Positions 16,762 through 25,366 of a stretch of DNA of 64,000 nucleotides are shown piece by piece (position 1 is the first letter of the stretch; each line of letters begins with the position of its first letter). Under the pieces are notes generated by a model. That model did not search any database. It was not told the DNA's origin and worked only from the letters and a program-made list of their open reading frames with translations. The stretch comes from Sphingobacterium paludis. GTDB lineage: Bacteria; Bacteroidota; Bacteroidia; Sphingobacteriales; Sphingobacteriaceae. The stretch covers positions 620,001-684,000 of the forward strand of contig NZ_SNZV01000001.1 of assembly GCF_004364125.1 (NCBI RefSeq), given 5' to 3'. Made by a program: the position numbers and the translations under genes.

Positions 16762-17149
16762 AGATTGAGAATTTTAGCTAAATATAGTCATAATAAATCT
16801 CCTTAGCGAAAAAAAAAGTATATATAAAAACAGGCTTCACAGGGTGTATGCCCAAGTTTTTTTTTCATATATTATTTAATAAAACGTGAGTCATGTAGGA
16901 AAAGAGCCACACATAAAAAGCAGGTGTCCTTGTAGGGCTGTTGTGCCTAAAATTTTCCGCAGGTAACCAGAAAGATTTTGCGCGGCAATGGATCGGTCAT
17001 ACTGTACAGCTGTTGCTGGGAAAGACCGCTGCTTAGCGTGTACAGCGAAATTTTACGATTTGGTTTGCGGGAGGTAATTCCATTAGCGTTGGTAACGCAC
17101 TGTTGTGTTTCAAGGGCTAGTGTTCATCTTGTTGCTGCGCTGTCGGCAT
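16762..17149. other. Intergenic region between the kinase and response regulator
   Basis: This 388-bp stretch holds the kinase promoter region. The part next to the kinase (16790-16890) is AT-rich with A and T runs. The rest is of ordinary composition. A small plus-strand frame (16978-17187) runs through it but has no protein-like features and overlaps the regulator gene. I see no RNA gene or clear promoter box. Confidence 0.5.
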
Positions 17150-17521
17150 TTATGGTGCGGTCTGTAGTGCATCCTGCAGCACGTTAAGGAATTCGTCCAT
17201 ATCGAAGGGTTTAGCCAAGAACACATTAGCACCTGCTTCTAAGGCCACTTCATAGCCATTTCGACTCGCAGAAATACACAACACAAACGTGTCTTTCAGC
17301 TTTTCTTGGCTGCGTACATACCGGATACTTTCATCACCGGTGACGACTGGCATCCAAAGGTCAACGATAAACAGGTCCGGCTGTTCTTCTTGAAGACGAT
17401 CGAAAATCTTACTGCTATCCGTTTCGGATATAACTTCGGCGTCTATATCCTCCAACATCAATTCCAGCATATTGACGATGCCGAAATCGTCATCGCAAAT
17501 CAAGATTTTTTTCATCCTCAT
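17150..17521 (-). CDS. Single-domain response regulator (CheY-like receiver)
   Basis: The 123-residue protein is a bare receiver domain. It has the acidic cluster DDD at 10-12, phospho-acceptor Asp54 in FIVDLWMP, Ser84 at the conserved Thr/Ser switch position and Lys104 in LAKPFD. No output domain is attached, so it must signal by protein contact or serve in a phosphorelay. It lies in the same orientation as the multi-PAS kinase downstream and near a universal stress protein gene, which suggests a stress-signalling cluster. Pairing with the kinase is inferred from position. Confidence 0.9.
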   Translation of the reverse strand: MRMKKILICDDDFGIVNMLELMLEDIDAEVISETDSSKIFDRLQEEQPDLFIVDLWMPVVTGDESIRYVRSQEKLKDTFVLCISASRNGYEVALEAGANVFLAKPFDMDEFLNVLQDALQTAP

Positions 17522-17723
17522 TTATGTATTAGATTAAGTGTATATCGTCGGATCTATGCACGATTCCAGCACGCCTGTACTGTTCCGTTTTACGCATGGA
17601 AAAGGTTGATTGCCAAAAATAGCACGTCCTGCTGAACTGTGAAAATATTTTTTGAATTTCTTGCTAAATAAAGTTTGCGACAATGAGGAAACGATCCATG
17701 GCTAAGTATGCTGGATCCATCTT

Positions 17724-17960
17724 CTATTTTAAATACATGGCTTCCCGGTGTTCTAATACATCTTTTATGGTGGGTATGCCTTTTGCTAATAAAGATTCGT
17801 GGTGCGGCGCTTTAATAATCACCTTATACGTTTTGCCATTGACAGCAAGAAAAAACAAGGCTCCGCTGCTGATCTGGTTTTCATCAACCAAAAGCGTATA
17901 TTTTTCAGCAGGCTGCTTGAGCAGCTGATGTTTACTAAAAAGTTTATGTAGTTGTTCCAT
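17724..17960 (-). CDS. Small hypothetical protein coupled to the universal stress protein gene
   Basis: The ATG at 17960 begins one nucleotide after the stop codon of the upstream universal stress protein (TAA-A-ATG), a typical translational coupling. A longer frame from 17999 would run into that gene. The 78-residue product is soluble and mixed in charge, with GALFFLAVNGKTYKVIIK in its centre suggesting a short beta-sheet core. I do not recognise a family. Operon context suggests a role alongside the stress protein, but this is inference only. Confidence 0.65.
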   Translation of the reverse strand: MEQLHKLFSKHQLLKQPAEKYTLLVDENQISSGALFFLAVNGKTYKVIIKAPHHESLLAKGIPTIKDVLEHREAMYLK

Positions 17961-17961
17961 T

Positions 17962-18819
17962 TTAAAAATTTCCGGGGTCATCACCTTCCTGCAAAACAAG
18001 CGTCGCCATATTGGCGTGCACCCGAAGGCGATTGCTTATGCTTGACGTAAAGATACGTTCCAAAAAGTTTCTATTTCGCTTCACTAGGCAGAGTAGGTCG
18101 GCGCCATGCTCGTTGATATATAGATTCACGGTGTTTTCGATAGACTCCTTAAAATCGAGGAATACGAACTCGAGCTGCTCGTCCTGAAATCTTTTCCGCC
18201 AACGTTCTGAAATACCGATTACCTCGGCGTTGTATTCCTTGTGCACATACACGCATTTCACACGCACGCCAAACGGGCGGACAATAGTAAATATCTCTTG
18301 CAGTGCTGCTTCATCATTATCGCGGAATAGTGTGGTAAAGATCACTTCTTTGATCCGCTTGTACTGCGATTCTCGGGGTACGGATAACACCGGTATCTTC
18401 ACGCCACGTATCACGCCTAACGTGTTTGAACCAAAAATTTTGTCAATCAAACCCTGGGCTCGGTTTGTTCCCATCAGCACAAAATCTATTTTCTCCCGTT
18501 CAATGATTTCCTGAGCGTTGGATACCACGGTGCCTTCTTCAAACAAGAAGGTGAGCGGGATCGCCGCTAAGTCTTTCTCGATCGCGATACTACGCAGTAA
18601 TTCCGTATGCCGCTTGTAGCTTTCAAATTGATGAAATTCATAGTTTTCATATACCTCGGGCACAATTTCTGGCTGGCCACCGTGTGTGGCAGTCAGAACA
18701 GGCTGCATGTAGGTATGCAAAACGTAAATGGAAGCCTGAAGGTCCTTCGCTAGGTGTAGGGCATACGTGAAGGCGTTATTAGCCGCGTCCGAAAAGTCAG
18801 TAGGAAACAAAATTCTCAT
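17962..18819 (-). CDS. Tandem-domain universal stress protein
   Basis: From the ATG at 18819 (MRILFPTDFSDAANNA) the product is 285 residues and starts directly with the first beta-strand of a UspA domain. Upstream in-frame starts to 18918 would add a Lys/Leu-rich stretch that does not fit the family. The first domain has the nucleotide-binding-type motif MGTNRAQG then FGSNT, ending VKIPVLSVP. The second domain, from about residue 150, is more degenerate and lacks the glycine motif. Tandem Usp proteins of this type in Bacteroidota are linked to stress and survival. It is followed immediately by the coupled small ORF. Confidence 0.88.
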   Translation of the reverse strand: MRILFPTDFSDAANNAFTYALHLAKDLQASIYVLHTYMQPVLTATHGGQPEIVPEVYENYEFHQFESYKRHTELLRSIAIEKDLAAIPLTFLFEEGTVVSNAQEIIEREKIDFVLMGTNRAQGLIDKIFGSNTLGVIRGVKIPVLSVPRESQYKRIKEVIFTTLFRDNDEAALQEIFTIVRPFGVRVKCVYVHKEYNAEVIGISERWRKRFQDEQLEFVFLDFKESIENTVNLYINEHGADLLCLVKRNRNFLERIFTSSISNRLRVHANMATLVLQEGDDPGNF

Positions 18820-19040
18820 GAGCTCAGGTTTTTTTATTCTATCAAGCAATTTACGCAATTTTACTAGGTTGAACAAGCAGAATAAGTGAATTGTTTTTTT
18901 TCTAAAAAGCTGTAGCATTCAGAAGAAAGCCGTCGTTCTATCAACAGTTATTAAAACGAGGTGTATGATGAGATTTTAGTTCGCTGTTCAGGTAGTAAAA
19001 GATTATTTCGCTAAATTGGCTTATCGGAGCAGACGATTAA

Positions 19041-19652
19041 ATGAAGAGCATTCGGCAATACTGGAAAAAAGAAACTCTTTTGTCATTAAGAGGGGCATTA
19101 GAGGACTGTGTTTTGGGAAAAACCGAACGAGGCAAATCTTTCATTTATAAAAAATACTATGGTTATGTGATGGCGGTGGTTCTTCGGTATGTTAATGCCG
19201 AGATGGATGCGGAAGAAGTGGTGAATGAAACATTTGTAAAAGTGTTTCGGAAGAGCGAAACCTTTGAAAGGCATGCCGATGACGAAGTCTTGGAAAAAAC
19301 CTTTCGATCATGGTTGGCACGCATCGCGGTTAATACGTCCATTGACATGTTGCGTAGCAAAAAGCCCCTTGATTATTTTGACGATACGGCACCGGAAGAT
19401 CTAAAAATGCACAGCACTGTGATCAATGATAGGCTCGGTGTTGAGGATATTTTAAAATTGCTGAACAAAATACCGGATATCCAGCGTACCATATTTAATC
19501 TATTCGAGGTCGAGGGGTATTCGCATGAAGAAATAGGGGAGATGCTTCGTATTCCCGAAAGCACGTCAAGAACGTACCTGACCAGAGCGAAGCAACGGTT
19601 GAGAAAATTGTACATAGAAGAATTTAATGTTTCGCAAAATATACATATGTAA
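19041..19652 (+). CDS. ECF-type RNA polymerase sigma factor
   Basis: The 203-residue protein has the two-domain ECF plan. Region 2 spans about residues 35-105 (AEEVVNETFVKVFRKS, then FRSWLARIAVNTSIDMLR). Region 4 spans about 140-195 (IPDIQRTIFNLFEVEGYSHEE, then a helix-turn-helix LRIPESTSRTYLTRAKQRLRK). It would direct RNA polymerase to a small regulon. The gene immediately downstream, 12 nt away, encodes an inner-membrane-anchored protein with a barrel-like C-terminus, the position where an anti-sigma or sensor partner is expected. No susC/fecR pair is adjacent, so this is not an obvious iron or polysaccharide starvation sigma. Confidence 0.9.
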   Translation: MKSIRQYWKKETLLSLRGALEDCVLGKTERGKSFIYKKYYGYVMAVVLRYVNAEMDAEEVVNETFVKVFRKSETFERHADDEVLEKTFRSWLARIAVNTSIDMLRSKKPLDYFDDTAPEDLKMHSTVINDRLGVEDILKLLNKIPDIQRTIFNLFEVEGYSHEEIGEMLRIPESTSRTYLTRAKQRLRKLYIEEFNVSQNIHM

Positions 19653-19664
19653 TTGCGGGGAAAG

Positions 19665-21017
19665 ATGGAAGAAAGCAACAATAAGGAACTGATCGAGGTT
19701 ATCAAAGAGCGTCTTAAAGTCGCCGATGATAGACCTTACCGCGCGGGAGCATGGGAGGGCTTTAAGGCGAAATATGAGCCGAAAAAGACGACCAAGCTAT
19801 TGCCGGCGTATTGGGCTGCCGCAGCGGCATTGGTTGTGGCTGGGTTTACATTTTTGCTTCGTACTGAAGATCAACCACGTGATTTCGTTGTTGTGCAACA
19901 GGAAAATGCCGGCACGCAAAACCAAGAGCTTAAGCCGCAAATCGATTCGAAAAGCGGATGGAAAGAGGAGCAACAGCGGCCGACTGAGACACCACGGCCA
20001 GCATCAGGTGCGTTGTCAGACGCTGTCTTCCCTGACGACGCGGTGCCATCATCACGGCTAGCTTGGTATGATCATTCGACTATAGTCGCTATGAACGAAC
20101 GTGGTCTAAGCGGACCAACGCAGCCTTGGCAGACAGGACAGTCCATGTTGAACTTCAAGTTGAACCTTTCACCTAAAATAGCTTCGTTTGGCGATGACGT
20201 GGATCACCCCGAAATCCGGGAGACGAATTTGGGCGAGGGATTTGAACTGGCTCAACGGCCTGATGCACACGAGTTAGCGCGGGATAAAGCGGCTTTAAAA
20301 CTCAACCCGACACGCTTTAACTTCAATGATAAATTCGAAGTGGGTGCTTTTCTTAGCCCATCGACCACAAATCAACGTTTTGATGTTGGAGGCGGTTTGG
20401 TGCTCGCATACCAGTTGTCGGATAAGCTGGCACTCCGAACCGGTGCCGCTTTCAACCAGTATGAGGTCGGTCTGTTAGGTTCAGAACTGAGCGCTTCCTC
20501 CAGCGAAGGTATGCGCTTCAATTCGCCAGAAACCCCCGTGGATGGTGCAGCACTTGTTTCAAAGGATGTTCCTTATAGAGCAAGCAATTTGCTCTTGCCT
20601 GACTTGAATTTCGTATCCGGCAAGGTGCAGACATTGGATATACCGTTGGAAATTAAGTACAATGTCGGTCGGCAGTTTTATGCCACCGGCGGTATTTCCT
20701 ATGCTGTCGTACTTTCGCAGGAACGCTTTAACCACATCACCGAGTATAGTGGCGCTCCAACATATTCAAGCGCTTCAGACTCTGGACAGCCGACCAACCA
20801 GCCAACGGCCGTCGAGCGTACTTTGCAAGCCGAAACGAATAATGTCAATACGAATGGTTTTGGTGGTTTCGCCAACTTCTCGATAGGCCGAAAGACAACA
20901 CTCAGCAAGTCGTTTAAACTGTCTATAGAGCCTTTCGTCAAGATTCCTATTGGACAGTTTAAACGTGCAGATATGAATTACACCAATGGCGGCCTTCGCG
21001 TGATCACGACGTTTTAA
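19665..21017 (+). CDS. Sigma-factor partner: membrane-anchored protein with beta-barrel-like C-terminus
   Basis: The ATG at 19665 follows the sigma factor stop by 12 nt; a TTG at 19653 would add four residues. The first 45 residues are cytoplasmic and charged (with GAWEGFKAKYEP), as in small anti-sigma-like regions. One membrane segment follows (about 47-64, PAYWAAAALVVAGFTFLL), then a long Pro/Gln-rich linker (about 65-210). The last 230 residues alternate aromatic and polar residues like an outer-membrane barrel and end in Phe (LRVITTF). The protein is probably both partner and sensor of the sigma factor. How one chain serves both membranes is unclear. Confidence 0.7.
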   Translation: MEESNNKELIEVIKERLKVADDRPYRAGAWEGFKAKYEPKKTTKLLPAYWAAAAALVVAGFTFLLRTEDQPRDFVVVQQENAGTQNQELKPQIDSKSGWKEEQQRPTETPRPASGALSDAVFPDDAVPSSRLAWYDHSTIVAMNERGLSGPTQPWQTGQSMLNFKLNLSPKIASFGDDVDHPEIRETNLGEGFELAQRPDAHELARDKAALKLNPTRFNFNDKFEVGAFLSPSTTNQRFDVGGGLVLAYQLSDKLALRTGAAFNQYEVGLLGSELSASSSEGMRFNSPETPVDGAALVSKDVPYRASNLLLPDLNFVSGKVQTLDIPLEIKYNVGRQFYATGGISYAVVLSQERFNHITEYSGAPTYSSASDSGQPTNQPTAVERTLQAETNNVNTNGFGGFANFSIGRKTTLSKSFKLSIEPFVKIPIGQFKRADMNYTNGGLRVITTF

Positions 21018-21086
21018 CAGCGGAGCATCGATAAAAGTCTTTTCTGCCTAGGTGCTATCACGATAGTCTGTCGCACAAGTAGGCCG

Positions 21087-21698
21087 CTACAGCTGGTCTG
21101 TCCTTACCCAGGCCATCCCTGCGGCAATTGCACCCTGCACGCCGGGATCGCCGTCTTCAAAGACGAGGCATTCCTGAGGCGTCACGCCCAGCTGTTCGGC
21201 GGCTAATAAAAACGGTTGAGGGGAAGGTTTGCCTTCCGGTGTGTCGCCGGCGCAGACCAGCGTTTCATATGTGCCAGTCAACTGGATCACGTCCAGGGTA
21301 ATACGTAAGGTGGATCGTGAACCTCCAGAAACCAGTCCTATTTTCTTCTGACCAATGTTTGCTAGTAAATGTTGAAAAACGTGGTCTACGGGCAGGGTCT
21401 GCTGGATAAACTGCTCAATAAAAACGGCAGATTTTCGCTTTGCAAACTCCAGGACGTTGATTTTTTTTCCGTAGCGCCGGCCAATCTCTTCGGCTACGGC
21501 CACCGTCGGCCATCCGGCCAGCTCGTCAACGATGCCGCCATCCAGATCGATACCGTATTCACCAGCAGTGGCAACATACGATGCGCGGTGTGCAGCCATG
21601 TTATCGGCAAGGGTGCCATCTACATCATAAAGTAGGGCACGGTAGGGGGCCGATTTCTGTTGTAATAGTTCGAATTTTCGTTGAGATTCTGCATTCAT
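21087..21698 (-). CDS. HAD-superfamily phosphatase (beta-phosphoglucomutase-like)
   Basis: The 203-residue protein has the HAD nucleophile motif DVDGTLADN at 25-33, motif II VSGGSR, a GKPSPQPF lysine motif and the acidic motif FEDGDPGVQGAIAAGM. Cap size and spacing fit subfamily IA (YqaB/YcjU-type sugar-phosphate phosphatases or beta-phosphoglucomutases). It is cytoplasmic. It lies 27 nt downstream of the proline dehydrogenase gene on the same strand and may be co-transcribed, although the functions are unrelated on their face. A TATGTTTG sequence sits directly before its start codon. The substrate is unknown. Confidence 0.87.
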   Translation of the reverse strand: MNAESQRKFELLQQKSAPYRALLYDVDGTLADNMAAHRASYVATAGEYGIDLDGGIVDELAGWPTVAVAEEIGRRYGKKINVLEFAKRKSAVFIEQFIQQTLPVDHVFQHLLANIGQKKIGLVSGGSRSTLRITLDVIQLTGTYETLVCAGDTPEGKPSPQPFLLAAEQLGVTPQECLVFEDGDPGVQGAIAAGMAWVRTDQL

Positions 21699-21725
21699 AG
21701 CGCAAACATAAAAAATCTTGACAGA

Positions 21726-22958
21726 TCATACCGATCCAGATTCTATTTTTGTTTTTTTCCTACGTGCTTTTTCTTTCATTATTAAATTCAGTTCCCGTCC
21801 GGTTTGGCCACCTACCGAAGTGTTTTCCTGTGCACGACGGAAAAGGTAAGGCATCACCGCTTTAACTGGGCCATAAGGCATATATTTTGCGATGTTGAAG
21901 CCGGCTGCCGCAAGATTGAACGATAGGTTGTCAGACATGCCTAATAGCTGCGCAAAATACACATGGTCATTTTTTGGCGATATGCCGCGCTTCAAAACCT
22001 CCTCGGCCAATAGCTGGGAGCTCTCTTCATTATGTGTACCGGCCATCATGCCGATTCTGTTGATGTGTTCTAAGCAAAAAAGGATAGCCTCGTTGTAGTC
22101 TACATCACTCGCCGGCTTATTCGGTTGGATGGGTGATTCGTATCGTTTTTCTGCTGCCCGAGCGCGTTCAATTTCCATATAGGCACCCCGTACAATCTTC
22201 GCACCCAAATAAAAATTCTGGGTTTGCGCGTAGGCGAAGTCGGCTTTTAAAGAAGCAAGCTTATCGTGTCTATACAATTGGTAGGTGTTATACACGATGG
22301 CTTTCTCTTTGTTATATTTTTCCATCATTTCCCGAGCGAAGTCATCAATCGTATCCTGTATCCAAGAGTGTTCTGCATCGACAAGCACTTTGATGTCGGC
22401 GTCATAGCATGCTTTGCAGATTTTGTCGATACGTTGGTGTACCTTGTCAAATTCTGAACGTTCCCGTTCCGTCAATGTTTGTTTTGCATCCAGCTTGGCG
22501 AATAGATCAAAGCGGCCTAAACCGGTGGGTTTAAATACGCAGAAAGAAATATGGGGGTTATTTTTTGCGAAGGCTACCGTGCGTAATATTTCGTTGCAAG
22601 TGCTGTCAAAGCTCTGCTCTGACTCTTCACCTTCGACGGAATAATCCAAGATGGTGGTAACGTTTCCCTTGCCCAATTCGTCTATCGTGCGGGCACAGCC
22701 CTCAATCGATTCTCCGCCGCAAAACTGTTTGTAAATGGTGTTCCGAATGATACCTTGGATAGGTAACCCTATGTTTAGGGCAAAAGTGGTAAGGGGTGTT
22801 CCCACTTTGATCAAGGCATTACTTGCAACCATCTTGAAAAGCCAATAGGCTTTATCCAACTCCTTGTCACTTTTGTTACGAAATGCAATTTCCGTATTAT
22901 CGAAATCGATCTTTACCTCGCTATGGGCAGCTATCATATGTGTAAAATTAATGGCCAA
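21726..22958 (-). CDS. Proline dehydrogenase family protein
   Basis: The 410-residue protein is a FAD-dependent TIM barrel of the PRODH family. Recognisable blocks are VDAEHSWIQDTIDDFA, LGAKIVRGAYMEIERARA, AGTHNEESSQLLAEE, FAQLLGMSDNLSFNLA and the C-terminal Y-x2-RRAQEN motif (YLFRRAQENTS) that contacts proline. It oxidises proline to 1-pyrroline-5-carboxylate, passing electrons to the quinone pool. It is a monofunctional form; the partner pyrroline-5-carboxylate dehydrogenase is not in the window. It is divergent from the S4-aroB-thuA operon, with 65 nt between. Confidence 0.93.
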   Translation of the reverse strand: MAINFTHMIAAHSEVKIDFDNTEIAFRNKSDKELDKAYWLFKMVASNALIKVGTPLTTFALNIGLPIQGIIRNTIYKQFCGGESIEGCARTIDELGKGNVTTILDYSVEGEESEQSFDSTCNEILRTVAFAKNNPHISFCVFKPTGLGRFDLFAKLDAKQTLTERERSEFDKVHQRIDKICKACYDADIKVLVDAEHSWIQDTIDDFAREMMEKYNKEKAIVYNTYQLYRHDKLASLKADFAYAQTQNFYLGAKIVRGAYMEIERARAAEKRYESPIQPNKPASDVDYNEAILFCLEHINRIGMMAGTHNEESSQLLAEEVLKRGISPKNDHVYFAQLLGMSDNLSFNLAAAGFNIAKYMPYGPVKAVMPYLFRRAQENTSVGGQTGRELNLIMKEKARRKKTKIESGSV

Positions 22959-23023
22959 AATTAAATATTTATTTTGAATAGCCTTATATTTACAAGATGC
23001 TAAAAATGGATTTATTTTAATTT

Positions 23024-23230
23024 ATGCAAACGTTTTCATTAAAGGGAGAATATATTCAAATGATTCAGCTGTTAAAGGTGATGAATTGGGTAGAACATGG
23101 TGCTATGGCACAGCTTGTTGTGGAGGAAGGACTAGTCAAGTACAATGGCGAAGTAGATTACAGAAAAAGGCTTAAAGTAAAGCGCGATGATGTTGTGGAG
23201 TTTGACGGACAGCAAGTCAAAATTATTTAA
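23024..23230 (+). CDS. Small S4-domain RNA-binding protein (YbcJ-like)
   Basis: This 68-residue protein is a stand-alone S4 RNA-binding domain of the YbcJ/YaaA type. It has LLKVMNWVEHGAMAQLVVEEGLVKYNGE (helix-loop-helix with the typical VNGE-like turn) followed by R-x-K-L-x-x-GD-like residues (YRKRLKVKRDDVVEF). It probably binds structured RNA or ribosome intermediates. It is the first gene of an apparent operon with aroB, 11 nt downstream, and thuA. The functional link to aroB is not obvious. Confidence 0.87.
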   Translation: MQTFSLKGEYIQMIQLLKVMNWVEHGAMAQLVVEEGLVKYNGEVDYRKRLKVKRDDVVEFDGQQVKII

Positions 23231-23241
23231 TATCTTAGCAC

Positions 23242-24312
23242 ATGACAAAACAAATAGCTAGCTTAGGCTATACCGTATATTTCGAGAAAAACCTTGATTC
23301 CTTATCCTCTTTTATTGCCGCTCGCGCGTATTCACAGATTTTGATCCTTGTGGATCGCAATACAAACGATCATTGCCTACCACTGTTGCAGCAGGCAATA
23401 CCGCAGATCTCAGACTACGATATCATCGAGGTAGACCCTGGAGAGGAAAATAAAAACATTGACTTTTGTATAGGGGTTTGGAAAACCATGCTCGATTTTG
23501 GTGCTGACAGAAAAGCGTTGATGATTAACCTTGGCGGTGGAGTTGTTACTGATTTAGGCGGATTTGCCGCGGCGACATACAAAAGAGGAATTGATTTTAT
23601 ACAAATACCGACGACATTGTTGTCGCAGGTAGACGCTTCGGTCGGCGGAAAAACGGGTATCGATTTAGATAATGTGAAGAACATTATCGGCACGTTTACA
23701 CAGCCACAGGCTGTTTTTATTAGTTCGCTGTTCTTGAAGTCATTGGACGATAGGCAGATGCGTTCTGGATTTGCAGAGGTCATTAAGCATGGTTTGATTT
23801 TTGATCGTAACCTGTTCGAGCAAACCCAACAGGTGGATTTGGAGGCTGATGATCTCGATGAAATCATTTATAGATCAGTCGCCATCAAGAATGAAGTGAT
23901 TACCCAAGATCCTACAGAGCAGGGCCTGCGAAAGATACTTAACTTTGGCCATACCATCGGACATGCTGTGGAGGGGTACTCGCTCCTTCACGACGAAAAC
24001 CCGCTGCTGCATGGCGAGGCTATTGCCATCGGCATGATATGTGAAGCTTACTTGTCCGTTAAGCTGAATGGACTGAAAGAGGAAGGTCTGCACCGCATTG
24101 TTAAACGCTTTGATGAGCTATTTGATCGGTATGCATTAAAGACAGAAACCTATGAAGAGCTTTTGGCGCTGATGCAGAATGATAAGAAAAACGAGTCCAA
24201 GCGCGTCGGTTTTGCGCTGCTTGCTGATGTAGGACAGTGCGACTATAACTTATTTGTCGAGGAAGAGGCTATTAAAGAGAGTCTGGATTTTTACAAAAAC
24301 TTACCGGTATGA
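23242..24312 (+). CDS. aroB: 3-dehydroquinate synthase
   Basis: The 356-residue enzyme shows the AroB signatures: the NAD-binding GGG (98-100) followed by VVTDLGGFAAATYKRG, PTTLLSQVDASVGGKTGID at about 123-141, and the zinc-ligand segments RSGFAEVIKHG, NFGHTIGHAVE and HGEAIAIGM. It converts DAHP to 3-dehydroquinate, the second step of the shikimate pathway for aromatic amino acids. Length and all key motifs are normal. Its stop overlaps the thuA-like start by 4 nt (ATGA), and the S4 protein precedes it by 11 nt, so the three genes are likely one transcript ending at the hairpin near 25060. Confidence 0.97.
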   Translation: MTKQIASLGYTVYFEKNLDSLSSFIAARAYSQILILVDRNTNDHCLPLLQQAIPQISDYDIIEVDPGEENKNIDFCIGVWKTMLDFGADRKALMINLGGGVVTDLGGFAAATYKRGIDFIQIPTTLLSQVDASVGGKTGIDLDNVKNIIGTFTQPQAVFISSLFLKSLDDRQMRSGFAEVIKHGLIFDRNLFEQTQQVDLEADDLDEIIYRSVAIKNEVITQDPTEQGLRKILNFGHTIGHAVEGYSLLHDENPLLHGEAIAIGMICEAYLSVKLNGLKEEGLHRIVKRFDELFDRYALKTETYEELLALMQNDKKNESKRVGFALLADVGQCDYNLFVEEEAIKESLDFYKNLPV

Positions 24313-25025
24313 TAAAAAGAAACCTATCGATCTTGCTTTTTACATGGTGCAGCATAATGTATTCCCACGCACAACACAAAGTGCTAATTTTTTCAAAGAC
24401 TGCAGAATTTCGACACGAAAGCATCCCAAAGGGAGTGGCTACCGTTTCCGAAATCGTAAAAAAAGCGGGGATAGGTGTTCAACATACCGAGGATGTCGCC
24501 TATTTTTGTCAGGATAGTTTAGCGAATTTCCAGGCGTTGATATTTTTAAGCACCACGGGAGATCTTTTCAATGCCGCACAAAAAGAAGCTATTCAGCAAT
24601 TTATTCAAGCTGGAAAGGGTTTTGTGGGGATTCACGCCGCTTCCGACACCGAACACCACTGGCCTTGGTATGGTGAGCTCGTTGGCGGCTATTTCGCTAG
24701 TCACCCGGCAGTGCAAAATGCAAAACTAGAGGTGCTCAATCAAAAACATCCATCCACAGAAACATTGCAGCGTGTTTGGTGGCATAAAGATGAGTGGTAT
24801 GATTTTACCAAGGTGCAGCCGGGTCTCCATATACTGATGACCGTTGATGAAAGTACATACAAAGGTGGAAAAATGGGTAAGTTTCATCCGGTCGCTTGGT
24901 TTCGAGAGTTTGACGGCGGACGAACGTTCTATACCGCCCTCGGTCATACCGATGAATCTTTCGATAGCCAGGAATTTCGCCAACATCTATTGGGCGGAAT
25001 TAAGTATGTGTTAAATATACAGTAA
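24309..25025 (+). CDS. Exported ThuA-domain protein
   Basis: A signal peptide (MIKRNLSILLFTWCSIMYSHA, then Q) precedes a ThuA-like class I glutamine-amidotransferase fold: HKVLIFSKTAEFRHESIP, FLSTTGDLFNAAQ, GKGFVGIHAASDTEHHWPWYGELVGGYF, and a C-terminal GHTDESFDSQEF. In rhizobia, ThuA works with ThuB in conversion of trehalose and related disaccharides to 3-keto forms; Bacteroidota homologues are usually exported and sit among sugar genes. It overlaps aroB by 4 nt and ends the operon. The adjacent susC-susD pair suggests a periplasmic glycoside-processing role, but its substrate is unknown. Confidence 0.87.
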   Translation: MIKRNLSILLFTWCSIMYSHAQHKVLIFSKTAEFRHESIPKGVATVSEIVKKAGIGVQHTEDVAYFCQDSLANFQALIFLSTTGDLFNAAQKEAIQQFIQAGKGFVGIHAASDTEHHWPWYGELVGGYFASHPAVQNAKLEVLNQKHPSTETLQRVWWHKDEWYDFTKVQPGLHILMTVDESTYKGGKMGKFHPVAWFREFDGGRTFYTALGHTDESFDSQEFRQHLLGGIKYVLNIQ

Positions 25026-25048
25026 CCCACGTTGCTGCCCGAGCAAAC

Positions 25049-25081
25049 AAGCTAAACCCAATCGGTTTAGCTTTTTTTTTT
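25049..25081 (+). terminator. Rho-independent terminator after thuA-type gene
   Basis: A perfect 10-bp stem (AAGCTAAACC at 25049-25058 with GGTTTAGCTT at 25064-25073) has a 5-nt loop and runs into a T-tract to 25081. It ends the S4-aroB-thuA operon. The same stem recurs at 30509-30533. Confidence 0.9.
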
Positions 25082-25260
25082 GAAAATTTCTGGAATCTTT
25101 TATTTGTTTTAACATAAGTATTTCTATACATTAGTTATTGAAATTTATTATTGTAAAATTATAATTCTAAAATGATTTTATTATTATATTAAGTTTCGGA
25201 GTAAAATAGCTATAATTTGTATTTACTTATCTGGATTAAATATATTGTTAATCGGTTTTA

Positions 25261-25347
25261 AACTAATAATAGTGCCTATGTGTTAAATAAAATCACCACA
25301 TATACAGGTTACGCGCTTGTTATGTTCAGCGAACTTTAATTTTAAAC
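25261..25347 (+). promoter_or_regulatory. Conserved susC leader blocks, copy 1
   Basis: Block A (25261-25289) and block B (25332-25347) match blocks before the second susC in sequence, order and spacing, while the DNA around them has diverged. Block B ends 19 nt before the susC start codon. They may be a promoter or regulator site, or a leader RNA element. Function is inferred from conservation alone. Confidence 0.5.
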
Positions 25348-25366
25348 CTTCACTTTTACGTATGTA

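Larger units (their letters stand above)
25026..25366. other. Intergenic leader of the first susC
   Basis: After the thuA terminator, 25082-25260 is very AT-rich with no ORF. The last 105 bp contains two blocks also found before the second susC: AACTAATAAT-type at 25261-25289 and AACTTTAATTTTAAAC at 25332-25347. The susC promoter is expected here. A near-match to the TAnnTTTG box lies around 25212-25219 (ATAATTTG), but it is not convincing. Confidence 0.6.

Noticed and set aside
16978..17187. Plus-strand 69-residue frame between kinase and regulator
   Set aside because: It overlaps the regulator gene antisense, has no recognisable pattern and no promoter or start context.
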